NCBI RefSeq assembly: GCF_003967075.1
Contig: NZ_AP018664.1
Coordinates: 1,798,001-1,862,000, forward strand
From: Sphingobium amiense
GTDB lineage: Bacteria; Pseudomonadota; Alphaproteobacteria; Sphingomonadales; Sphingomonadaceae
Reading direction: 5' to 3'
Length of the DNA: 64,000 bases
Shown: positions 18,801 to 25,051 of the stretch, piece by piece
Position numbering within the stretch: position 1 is the stretch's first letter
Layout of the letters: each line of letters opens with the position of its first letter
Notes under the pieces: model-generated
What the model was told of the DNA's origin: nothing
The model's input: the letters and a program-made list of their open reading frames with translations, nothing else
Database searches by the model: none
Translations under genes and position numbers: made by a program

Positions 18801-19481
18801 CAGCTCATCAAGAGGGGGTTCCGGGGTGTCTTCTGCCTGTCCCAGATGACCGAAACCCACGACGTCCAGAACGACAAATTCTGCTCCGTCGCTCAACTGC
18901 GCGCACTGAACGACCTGCACGGCTTCCAGATGGCGAGTCAGGCTTGGGTGACCGAAGACAAAGGCTTCATTGACGGTCTTTCCGAGAATGGCCGGATGGC
19001 GGAAATGGCCAAGGCCAGAAACTGGATGAACGCCATGGGCCTGACAGGGGGCGACCATGGATCATATTTCAGCGCCGTCGATTTCCGCGACCTCGTTGCG
19101 CACAACATGTTCCGGAGCCACTTCCGGTCGGTCCGCACGTTCATCCAGCCGATCGGCACGTCCGGCCCCTGCATGTCCTACGGCGAAATGTATCCGTGGG
19201 GCGACCCGATGCGGGTCAGGGCGGTGGGCGCAACGCTGGTAACTGACGGGAGCAACGGGGCGCGGCTGATCGCCCATGCGCAACAGGCGGTGGATTGCAA
19301 AGGCGTCGCCTATTTCGGCTTTCACAACGAGCAGGACGTGGGTTCCGAACATTTCAATCCCTACATCAACGCCGGGTTCCTGCAACTGCTCGACTGGCTG
19401 GATCAGCACAGGGATGTCATCGACGTGGTGACCGAGGACGAGCTCCATCACTACCACCTGCCGCTGATGGCTGCGGCATGA
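15885..19481 (+). CDS. Tail fibre with repeated modules and polysaccharide-deacetylase-like C-terminus
   Basis: A 1198-residue protein, ATG overlapping the gpJ-like stop. Near residues 25-50 and 105-130 two copies of a G-LYP-T-x-G-T-x-x-x-PSP motif occur. Then three tandem modules of about 180 residues start near residues 225, 405 and 580; each carries an LxRYSR/LQSYSK strand, a G(D/E)Y(I/V)GL-G turn and a GG/GW-W then RTVGAP/RTIGAP closing motif. The C-terminal 250 residues look like a NodB polysaccharide deacetylase: ILSFDNGYLTHATYSAPQLI, then GFRGVFCLS, ending FHNEQDVGSEHFNPY. The catalytic Asp is kept (D960) but the second is Asn961, and the His motif is not evident, so hydrolysis is doubtful and glycan binding more likely. 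Confidence 0.8.
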   Translation: MTTLPEAVAQMIVVITNFAHLTDELGEWVTGTVAGTDGTGLYPFTQPDGTVIKVPSPLKMLSMIGGKYEGLIAAQAAQQQAVNNQLATFDGSVNQVKAWLSGPASGGLFGNGLYPITLSTGTTVNIPSPARLAADRQTVAAIVGSGSLIALVEDRTYATYADLIAAPVPANGKWALVHSDADYGRNGYWLVEAGFWVMKVSLASEALLTALGDNLRGLVRTQNIGRQAEPSKVGSGVTSPNLLLWNDSVQAGGKVTGVWLFAAATGTIRLQSYSKSGTTVTKKRTVYLNVTGTGYQLVPADMIVDAGDYIGLQGQGIITATSNTADAGGWWDILADLDTRTVGAPITTARLEAQLQISTVQQVVNAGAMLDMAAKVADLLTRASKAEAQLALLQGEITQTVGILRTPESGTGVSNSMFIWADQMAHDGYLNELRLFAVGTGTLRLARYSRIANEVTREQQVMIPITSTGLKTLTAADFGLFTLKAGEHIALYGPGVFTSKVETQAGLGWWAVNADANPRTVGAATTNIQLHVAFDVRQAIQTVTSDRILALEAQGADHEVRLATAEDIADKLFANDVQEVGRRVPPVDGSLVSDSHFIWNAPMRGNGTLTEVQIFVKEAGTFTLVRWSRVDNTVTRRDVRTFTLPAGSAVLTPGDFGGTMPFLAGEYVGLHGPFVSTPGAVDDGGWFNVVNGVDVRTIGAPVTSNRLEASFKFAQNYQVVTAERFRELEEAAGGGGSIDDGAVIPSREWLAPDAAERAAPLIGGRLHQRLHPVVGRRTLAMFDTLSNISNGDSNPALTEGPSLQAMIGASAVRITTTGGSEVSVAPDEAGQPVDVRGGQVRLFFRPVSTVFSSIAALTIELHSHGSPDAPTGNFHRLNPDVAPYDLRQRLTSQEGAGLWQSWGVSLNYFLPVGAGADLQNVRFAIFKVRSASGKSLSMEIGMIDFVPNLLKKAKAILSFDNGYLTHATYSAPQLIKRGFRGVFCLSQMTETHDVQNDKFCSVAQLRALNDLHGFQMASQAWVTEDKGFIDGLSENGRMAEMAKARNWMNAMGLTGGDHGSYFSAVDFRDLVAHNMFRSHFRSVRTFIQPIGTSGPCMSYGEMYPWGDPMRVRAVGATLVTDGSNGARLIAHAQQAVDCKGVAYFGFHNEQDVGSEHFNPYINAGFLQLLDWLDQHRDVIDVVTEDELHHYHLPLMAAA

Positions 19482-19526
19482 GCGTCGAGGCGAATTTCGG
19501 GTGAATATCCAATGGAGCGGGCGGCG

Positions 19527-19838
19527 ATGAGCACCGACGAATTTATGATGCGCTACGTCTATATTCCGCTCGCGGCTTTCACGGGCGCCATCTCCTCGCT
19601 TGGCGCGCGGCGGTGGCGGACGATGACGAAAGGCAAGATCCTGCTCGCCGTCTTCATGGGCGCGACCTTCGCGATGTTCGTCACGCCATGGGCGGCGCAC
19701 GCCATCATGGGCATCAGGGAGGACGACGCGCGCGGCACGGTCGCACTCACCTATCTCTTCGGCATCGCCGCGCACATCATCCTCCCGTGGCTGATCCAGC
19801 GCATCGAGCGGATGATCGGAGGAGGAGAAGCGCAATGA
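19527..19838 (+). CDS. Holin-like small membrane protein
   Basis: About 103 residues from the second ATG, preferred because GGAG lies ten bases upstream; an ATG at 19512 in the same frame lacks a ribosome site. Three hydrophobic stretches are visible (YIPLAAFTGAISSLGA, ILLAVFMGATFAMFV, TYLFGIAAHIILPWLI), followed by a charged C-terminus. Size, topology and its position directly before the endolysin region fit a class I or II holin, which times lysis by forming inner-membrane holes. The ATGA overlap with the next membrane protein suggests both are made together. Confidence 0.6.
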   Translation: MSTDEFMMRYVYIPLAAFTGAISSLGARRWRTMTKGKILLAVFMGATFAMFVTPWAAHAIMGIREDDARGTVALTYLFGIAAHIILPWLIQRIERMIGGGEAQ

Positions 19839-20140
19839 TCGCCTGGGACATCCTCAACTCGCTGGCGCGGCTGATGATCGCCGCGATCCTGATCTGGAAG
19901 CTGATCCGCTTCCCCGCCCTGTTCAACGCATGGGAGCGATACGGGATGAGCGTGGCGGCGGGCTGCTCGATCCTGACCGTCACCGTGATCTGGGAAGCGC
20001 AGCGAAGTCCATTCGACGGCTGGGCGACGAGCCTCTTCAGCCTCGGCATCCTCCTTTACTTCATCGGCCGCGCGACCCGGCATTTCCGGCATCAGCAGCG
20101 AAATGAGCAGTTCGCCCGCGAGGGCATCAGGCGGGAATAA
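19835..20140 (+). CDS. Second small membrane protein of the lysis block
   Basis: A 101-residue protein starting at the ATG inside the previous stop (ATGA). Three hydrophobic helices are visible (LARLMIAAILIWKLI, GMSVAAGCSILTVTVIW, LFSLGILLYFIGRA), with a basic C-terminal tail (RHFRHQQRN). It may be an antiholin or a partner of the holin; no family is recognised. The following 230 bases carry no gene but strong RNA-like secondary structure. Confidence 0.6.
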   Translation: MIAWDILNSLARLMIAAILIWKLIRFPALFNAWERYGMSVAAGCSILTVTVIWEAQRSPFDGWATSLFSLGILLYFIGRATRHFRHQQRNEQFAREGIRRE

Positions 20141-20189
20141 TCAGGCGCACAAGCGCGGCGGCAGGCGGGCGGCGAGTAGATGGCGATGA

Positions 20190-20360
20190 TGGGGTGGCGC
20201 GGGACCACTAGCTAGCAATGTGGCTGCCGACTGGAACGACCAGTCCCGACTACTGCGGCATTTCCTCCGGTCGGGTGCTCTCCGACATTCCCGCGCCATC
20301 GGTTTGATACCGAGAAGCCCATCAAAAGTAAACTTTGGGGCGCTTTCGGGCGCCCTTTTT
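20190..20360 (+). ncRNA. Candidate structured non-coding RNA or leader before the endolysin
   Basis: There is no credible gene between 20141 and 20375, yet nested complementary segments are dense. An outer stem joins 20193-20204 to 20289-20300 (12 pairs, one wobble; GGCGCGGGA with TCCCGCGCC). Inside it, TGCCG 20225-20229 pairs with CGGCA 20256-20260 around an ACTGG/CCAGT hairpin (20230-20244), and GTCGG 20270-20274 pairs with CCGAC 20282-20286. An alternative partner CCCGAC lies at 20245-20250, which would make a pseudoknot or switch. TCGGT/ACCGA forms a further hairpin at 20299-20313, and an intrinsic terminator closes the unit. It could be an sRNA, or a leader controlling the lysis genes. 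I know no matching family. Confidence 0.4.
20338..20360 (+). terminator. Intrinsic terminator upstream of the endolysin
   Basis: GGGCGC (20338-20343), loop TTTCGG, GCGCCC (20350-20355), then five T residues. This is a textbook rho-independent terminator on the + strand. It lies only 16 bases before the endolysin ATG, so expression of the lysis genes downstream must depend on antitermination, read-through or a promoter close by. Confidence 0.75.
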
Positions 20361-20375
20361 CATGGGAGAATGAAC

Positions 20376-20891
20376 ATGGGTTCCAGAGATCCCGCGTGGC
20401 TACTAGCCGCGCGAGCGCTCCTTGGCACGCGCGAGGCGGCCGGGAGCGCCAATAATAGCACGATCCTCGGCTGGGCCAAGGTGCTCGGCGTCAAGGTGCT
20501 GGGCATCATCTATAATGCGGATAGTGTGCCATGGTGCGGCCTGTTCGTCGCGCACTGCCTGCGCGCAGGCGGCGTCGACCTTGGCGGAATGAAGGTCGGC
20601 GTCCGGGCGAAGGCTTGGGCGACTTGGGGCAGCGCTCTTGCGGCCGACCGCCTGGCGCCCGGCGCGATCCTCGTCTTCGAGCGGGAGGGCGGCGGTCATG
20701 TCGCCTTCTATGTTGGCGAGGACGCCACGCACTATCATGTGCTGGGCGGCAATCAGGGCGATGCCGTCACGATCATGCGGCTGGCCAAGACCCGGTGCGT
20801 CGCGCGTCGCTGGCCGACGGGCGTTCCCGTAATCGGCGCGCCGGTGAAGCTGTCCTCCAGCGGCGCGCCGGTGTCGAGGAATGAGGCGTGA
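20376..20891 (+). CDS. Endolysin, TIGR02594-type Cys/His peptidoglycan hydrolase
   Basis: A 171-residue protein from the ATG at 20376, chosen because GGGAG lies seven bases upstream; the same open frame runs back to 20220 through the structured interval but without a ribosome site. It begins DPAWLLAARALLGTREAAGS and contains the predicted catalytic Cys in PWCGLFVAHC and His in GGGHVAFYVGED, followed by LGGNQGDAV. This is the pattern of the small TIGR02594 family related to CHAP/NlpC-P60 amidases that cleave peptidoglycan peptides. No signal peptide, so release would need the holin-like proteins. It is followed by spanins, completing a lysis cassette. Confidence 0.82.
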   Translation: MGSRDPAWLLAARALLGTREAAGSANNSTILGWAKVLGVKVLGIIYNADSVPWCGLFVAHCLRAGGVDLGGMKVGVRAKAWATWGSALAADRLAPGAILVFEREGGGHVAFYVGEDATHYHVLGGNQGDAVTIMRLAKTRCVARRWPTGVPVIGAPVKLSSSGAPVSRNEA

Positions 20892-21235
20892 GCGACCGGC
20901 TTCATCAAATGGGGCTGATCCTGCTCGCCGCGCTCGCCGCTGGCCTCCTATACCTGATCGGCAACACCTTCTCGATCATCGGCAGTCATATCGGTCCGGA
21001 TGGGCGCGTGCCCTCCGCGGAGGCATTCGGGCTGACCGCGCTGCTACTGTCTTTCCGGGAGGTCATCGGCGCAATCCGGGGCATCTGGGACAATGACACC
21101 CGCAACAAGCTGACCGACAAGCTGGCCGACGCTCAACCGGCAATCGCCCCGCCACCGCAAAGCGCGGTCGACGCGGCCGGGCAGGTTGCCGGTGCCGCCG
21201 TCGACGCTGCGCGCGAAATCGAGGCAGGGTCATGA
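20888..21235 (+). CDS. Small membrane protein of the lysis cassette
   Basis: A 115-residue protein starting at GTG overlapping the endolysin stop by four bases. N-terminal hydrophobic segment (LILLAALAAGLLYLIG) and a second, weaker one (FGLTALLLSFREVIGAI), then a charged, Ala/Pro-rich soluble tail. It could be a holin or antiholin; the cassette thus has three candidates for that role. Its stop overlaps the next ATG. Confidence 0.6.
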   Translation: MSDRLHQMGLILLAALAAGLLYLIGNTFSIIGSHIGPDGRVPSAEAFGLTALLLSFREVIGAIRGIWDNDTRNKLTDKLADAQPAIAPPPQSAVDAAGQVAGAAVDAAREIEAGS

Positions 21236-21762
21236 TCGGGCGCATCCTCGATCCGATTCGCCCCTATTTCGCCGCCATCGCCCTTGCGGCAGTCGTGGCT
21301 GGCGGGCTGTGGGTCTGGCGCATCGACACCCTGCGCGCCAGCTACAAGCGTCAGTTGGGCGAACTGCGCACCGAGTATGCCGCCTTCCAGACCCGCATCA
21401 TCGACCGCACCGCCGAGGCGCTGCGCCTAGATCGCGCGCGCAACGCTCAGGTGGCGGCCGAGCAGCGCGCCGTCATTCAGGAGACCAGCAATGACTATCT
21501 CAAGGCTCGCGATGCTGAGCTTGCTCGCCTGCGCGAGCGCCTGCGCGCCATCGCCCCCCAAGCCAATCCCGGTGGTGGCGGAGCACCGGGAGTGCCCGCC
21601 CTTCCCGTCCTGTCCACCGGGCCTTTGCGGTCAGGTGAAGCGGCCATCGTGGATGTCGCAGACGCGGAGGTCTGCACCGAAAACACCCTGAGGCTGGAAA
21701 GCCTGATGGCGGCCTGGAACGCGGTGGCGGCCATCGATCCCAATGAACGCGTGCCCTTCTGA
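21232..21762 (+). CDS. i-spanin (Rz-like inner membrane spanin)
   Basis: A 176-residue protein with one N-terminal membrane helix (FAAIALAAVVAGGLWVW) and a periplasmic coiled coil (LGELRTEYAAFQ through LKARDAELARLRERLRAI), the architecture of Rz-type inner-membrane spanins. A Gly/Pro-rich linker follows at about residue 105-125. The C-terminal 60 residues form an added region. Spanins fuse inner and outer membranes in the last step of lysis. A second, shorter lipoprotein ORF is encoded inside it in the +1 frame, as in lambda Rz/Rz1, which strongly supports the call. Confidence 0.82.
   Translation: MIGRILDPIRPYFAAIALAAVVAGGLWVWRIDTLRASYKRQLGELRTEYAAFQTRIIDRTAEALRLDRARNAQVAAEQRAVIQETSNDYLKARDAELARLRERLRAIAPQANPGGGGAPGVPALPVLSTGPLRSGEAAIVDVADAEVCTENTLRLESLMAAWNAVAAIDPNERVPF
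21491..21691 (+). CDS. o-spanin (Rz1-like lipoprotein) nested within the i-spanin gene
   Basis: A 66-residue ORF wholly inside the Rz-like gene, in the +1 frame. It starts MTISRLAMLSLLACASAC, a short lipoprotein signal with candidate lipobox cysteines at residues 14 (LLAC) and 18 (ASAC). It continues with the Pro-rich segment APSPPKPIPVV and PPFPSCPPG. Rz1 proteins are small, Pro-rich outer-membrane lipoproteins that pair with Rz in the periplasm. Nested coding, signal, lipobox and composition all match. Two more Cys pairs in the mature part may form disulphides. Confidence 0.82.
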   Translation: MTISRLAMLSLLACASACAPSPPKPIPVVAEHRECPPFPSCPPGLCGQVKRPSWMSQTRRSAPKTP

Positions 21763-21778
21763 TCCAAAGGAAATTGCT

Positions 21779-22039
21779 GTGGCCAAAAGCTATCCCGACT
21801 TCGCCCTGACCGGACAATGGCAAGATATTGCCGTGGCAACCGGCTATACCGCCATCGCGAATGAGCGCGTGATGCTTCAATCGAAATCGAGAGATGCGGT
21901 GCTGATGTTCATCGGCGGAGCATCAGCGCCGTCCGCAGATGACGGCATCGCTGTGTCCTTGGGGAAGGCTCTGTCGGGAACATCGGACCATTTTTGGGTC
22001 AAAGGTTCGGGCGAAGTTGCCGTGCTGGTGGAGGACTGA
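21779..22039 (+). CDS. Small hypothetical phage protein before the tailspike
   Basis: Start set at GTG 21779 because AAAGGA lies eight bases upstream and the sequence MAKSYPDFALTGQW looks like a natural N-terminus; an upstream ATG at 21743 overlaps the spanin and lacks a ribosome site. The 86-residue product is beta-rich with no Cys or membrane segment (SKSRDAVLMFIGGAS, DHFWVKGSGEVAVLVED). Similar small proteins near tail genes may form caps or base trimers, but I recognise no family. It is followed three bases later by the tailspike-like gene. Confidence 0.6.
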   Translation: MAKSYPDFALTGQWQDIAVATGYTAIANERVMLQSKSRDAVLMFIGGASAPSADDGIAVSLGKALSGTSDHFWVKGSGEVAVLVED

Positions 22040-22042
22040 TCC

Positions 22043-23905
22043 ATGGAACTGATCAATCCGGCGGGCTTCACGAAAAGGCAGGCTGACAAATGGGGTATCA
22101 GCCGCGGTATGCCCATCACTCCCGAAAAGCGCGGGGCTCTTCCCACGCTCACAGCTGCTGACGACACGGGCTTCGTACAGGCAGCGATCGACGAGGCTCT
22201 GGCTTACAACCTCCCAGTACAGCTAAATCGGCTCTACCGTGTCGGGGGCATCTCAATTTCAGGGACAGCGGTTGGCTTCTCATTGTCCGGCCCTTCTGGC
22301 GTTCAGCAAAAGCGTGGTGCTGGCCCGCAGGGCGGATTCATCCCGTCCGCGAACGGGCAAGAATTTCTCTTGCGCCTCGGTGCGCCGAATTCCGGAAACA
22401 CCGGAACCTTCGGTTGCGAGCAGACCGTTTTGAACGGCCTGACGTTCTTCGGTGATGACCGCACCTTCACAAAGGGCATGCTGCACGGCCTCAATGCAAC
22501 CCAAGTGAGTCTGCGCTTTTGCTCCTGGAGGCGTGCCCGTGGACCGGCTGTGTACGGCAACCGCCTTGAGGACTTCTCATGTTGGGACCCGCAAATGTGC
22601 ATGCTGGGCGGCAGCGATGGCCGCGCGGGCGGCATCTGCTTTGGTGACCTGCCTATTGGCGGGTCAATTGGCAGCAATCGCGTCTATGTCGTCGGCGGTC
22701 GCTTCGAATTCATCGACGGCCCACATATCGGCATTGATCCAGCGGCAACCTCCGCGTGGGTCAGCACTTTGGACATCAATGGTGGCACGAAGTTCGAAGT
22801 CGGCGACATCAACGCTTCGAATGACGGCGCGGCGGCGACCTATGGCGCGAACCGCGGCAACTATCCCGTTTTCGATTTCCGTGCAGGCGCGATGGAATCC
22901 ACCAGCCTCGGCGGGAATCGCACGTCGGTCTTTATCAAGGACTATTTCATCAGTCGCGCCAGTGAGGCGGACTATATCCTTGCAACCGGTCCGTGCGACG
23001 ACATGGTCCTCGAGAATGGCCATTTCAGCGCGAGCAGCAGCGGCGCTTTCAAGCTGGTGCGCGTCCGCGACCAAGCTGGCAACCCGTGCTCGGCACGCAA
23101 CCTTGTATTCCGCAATCATGGCGTGCGCGAGACGGGCGGTGGCGGGTCCATTACGCGGACGTACGAGTTTGACAACGCGAACTATTATCCGGCTGTGTTG
23201 GAGTTGCCGATAGACGATGGTCGCCTCGGTGCAATCAACGCCATCAACAAGATGACAGACGATTTCATTCCGATGAGCCAGATTGCGGCCATTCCGTCCG
23301 GCAATGGCGGAGTGACTGCGGGCCGCCGGATGATCCCCGACCCCGCACCCACCACTGACCCTGCGCTATCGTTCGCAGGCAGTGTGATGGCTGTCTATGA
23401 TAGCGCGGCTACCGACATCGCCTTCCTGGCCAGCAACGATCTTTCGGCCAACCGTGTGCTCGGCCTCTCGGCCGCCCGTAGCGGTCGCGTCCGTATTTGG
23501 GTGCGCGCCAAGGCCTCCGACAACACCAAGACGCGCGTTGTGCGGATCGACGATGCAAACGGCACTCTTGCCGCGTCGGCGTCTGCGTCCATGGGGACGA
23601 CATGGTCTTGGATTCCGCTGATCGTCAATCTGGCCGCCGTTTCAGGTCCGCTTCGCCTCCGCGCGCAGGCGACCACCGGCCAGATTATCTATATCGACGG
23701 TATTCGTATCGAGTCGATTGCCGCCCCAGTTACGGCCACCACCGCCGAACTGACCAGCGCAACCAGCGTGGTCAACACGACCCTCAAGGAGGTAGGCCGC
23801 GTCGTCTACAACACGACGACAGGCAAGCCTGTTTACGCGACGGGGACTGCGGCAACCAGCGCCTGGAACGATGCTGCCGGGGCGCTGGCTCATACTCCCG
23901 CATAG
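22043..23905 (+). CDS. Tailspike-like protein with probable right-handed beta-helix
   Basis: A 620-residue protein. After a short N-terminal segment, residues 40-70 (DDTGFVQAAIDEALAYNLPV) resemble the DD-T--IQ-AID-A entry helix of pectate-lyase-like beta-helix tailspikes. The core to about residue 400 has many short Gly/Asn/Phe-rich strands (VYVVGGRFEFIDGPHIGI, LENGHFSASSSGAFKLV). Residues 440-570 form a beta-sandwich-like module (RVRIWVRAKASDNTKTRVVRI). The tail (EVGRVVYNTTTGKPVYATG) resembles a trimerisation end. Tailspikes bind and often cut surface polysaccharide; the catalytic residues cannot be assigned. It is placed after the lysis cassette rather than with the tip genes, and before glycan-modifying genes on the other strand. 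Confidence 0.65.
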   Translation: MELINPAGFTKRQADKWGISRGMPITPEKRGALPTLTAADDTGFVQAAIDEALAYNLPVQLNRLYRVGGISISGTAVGFSLSGPSGVQQKRGAGPQGGFIPSANGQEFLLRLGAPNSGNTGTFGCEQTVLNGLTFFGDDRTFTKGMLHGLNATQVSLRFCSWRRARGPAVYGNRLEDFSCWDPQMCMLGGSDGRAGGICFGDLPIGGSIGSNRVYVVGGRFEFIDGPHIGIDPAATSAWVSTLDINGGTKFEVGDINASNDGAAATYGANRGNYPVFDFRAGAMESTSLGGNRTSVFIKDYFISRASEADYILATGPCDDMVLENGHFSASSSGAFKLVRVRDQAGNPCSARNLVFRNHGVRETGGGGSITRTYEFDNANYYPAVLELPIDDGRLGAINAINKMTDDFIPMSQIAAIPSGNGGVTAGRRMIPDPAPTTDPALSFAGSVMAVYDSAATDIAFLASNDLSANRVLGLSAARSGRVRIWVRAKASDNTKTRVVRIDDANGTLAASASASMGTTWSWIPLIVNLAAVSGPLRLRAQATTGQIIYIDGIRIESIAAPVTATTAELTSATSVVNTTLKEVGRVVYNTTTGKPVYATGTAATSAWNDAAGALAHTPA

Positions 23906-23924
23906 TTCTGAGCGACAGAGGCGT

Positions 23925-25040
23925 TCAAGTTCCTCTGGTTTGCAGCGAATGGGCGATGGCTGTCCACATTGGCTTGCGCCGCATGTCGCTGTCGAGGGGG
24001 AGGCCGCGGACCTGGGGAATCCAGAGAAGCGGCTTCTCCTTGTTTAGCCAGCTATAGCGATCTGAAATACCGAAGCAGATGAAGGCATCAAGATTGTCGT
24101 ATGAAAACACAAGCTCTGTGAAGTCCCGGGCGAGTTGCGCAACCTCATCGTCACGCTGCGAAGTATCGAACGGCCCGTTCCAATCGGCGACGTCAAATTC
24201 GGTCACCATGATCTTGAGACCCATCCCTCTCAGTTCATCGAGAAATGGCCGAAGAACTTTAGATCTGTAAGGAAATCCATATCGGCGAATATGACCATGC
24301 AGACCAACACCGCCTATAGGCGCGCCCCGCGCGAGGGCGCGCTCGAGTAACCCGAGAGCCGCCTTGCGGCGACGTTCTGCAACTGGGTGGTCAGTCTCCA
24401 GGCCATAATCGCTGAATAGCAAAAGTGCATTAGGATCTGCTCGGCGCGCAGCATGGAACGCCATATCGATATACTGCTCACCGAAGGCGTTTACCCAGAT
24501 GTTATCGCGCAAGCCATCCTTCCGACCGTCTTCCGGGCGGATGCTCTCGTTCACCACGTCCCAACTTCTGACCCTGCCGGCGCAATGGCCAGCTACACGG
24601 CTGACATAGTCAGTTAAAAGTTTTCCATCCGCCTTTTTCTCAAGCTGCTCAATGAGCCAAGGCGGGTCTGCTTTATACCAAATGAGGGTATGGCCATGTA
24701 CCGCCATCTTCGCTTGGGTCGCCCATTTGAGCATTCGATCAGCGCGGGTGAAATTGTAGCGGCCCGGTGCCACTTCTATCGCCCGACGCTTAAGATCGTT
24801 CATTGGCGCTATCAAATTGCAGTTATTTCGCAGAGCGTTCACGAACTGCCGGTCGTTTAGGCTTTCGCCCGCGACGAATGCACCGAATGGCAGATGCGAT
24901 CGTGCAGCGAGAGCAGCTAGGCCCGCGCCGTCGTCTGAGACGGTGGTCGATTCCAGCATTGATTTTGCCAAAGCAGAGCCGGCTAATGCGCTGCCAGCTC
25001 CTGCTATCATCGCGCGTCGGCTCCAAAGTGGGATCGCCAT
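23925..25040 (-). CDS. GH10-family glycosidase with Tat-like signal
   Basis: A 371-residue secreted enzyme of glycoside hydrolase family 10 (endo-beta-1,4-xylanase fold). The N-terminus WSRRAMIAGAGSALAGSALA looks like a Tat signal. Family landmarks are NDLKRRAIEVAPGRYNF, HGHTLIWYKADPPW, acid/base Glu165 in SWDVVNESI and nucleophile Glu281 in KIMVTEFDVAD. Both catalytic acids are present, so the enzyme is probably active. In Gram-negative bacteria GH10-like proteins occur in exopolysaccharide clusters as well as in xylan use. Here it lies on the opposite strand from the phage late genes, 11 bases downstream of an O-antigen polymerase gene, so a role in trimming a surface polysaccharide is my inference. 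Confidence 0.85.
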   Translation of the reverse strand: MAIPLWSRRAMIAGAGSALAGSALAKSMLESTTVSDDGAGLAALAARSHLPFGAFVAGESLNDRQFVNALRNNCNLIAPMNDLKRRAIEVAPGRYNFTRADRMLKWATQAKMAVHGHTLIWYKADPPWLIEQLEKKADGKLLTDYVSRVAGHCAGRVRSWDVVNESIRPEDGRKDGLRDNIWVNAFGEQYIDMAFHAARRADPNALLLFSDYGLETDHPVAERRRKAALGLLERALARGAPIGGVGLHGHIRRYGFPYRSKVLRPFLDELRGMGLKIMVTEFDVADWNGPFDTSQRDDEVAQLARDFTELVFSYDNLDAFICFGISDRYSWLNKEKPLLWIPQVRGLPLDSDMRRKPMWTAIAHSLQTRGT

Positions 25041-25051
25041 TGTAGCCTCTT

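Noticed and set aside
20299..20313. Possible tRNA T-arm (TCGG, loop TTTGATA, CCGA)
   Set aside because: The loop has T where tRNAs need C at position 56, and no matching acceptor, D or anticodon arms fit around it. It is better explained as one hairpin of the structured interval.
20220..20375. N-terminal extension of the endolysin through the structured interval
   Set aside because: The frame is open but has no ribosome site, would run through the intrinsic terminator, and its translation (RLLRHFLRSGALRHSR) does not resemble the family N-terminus.
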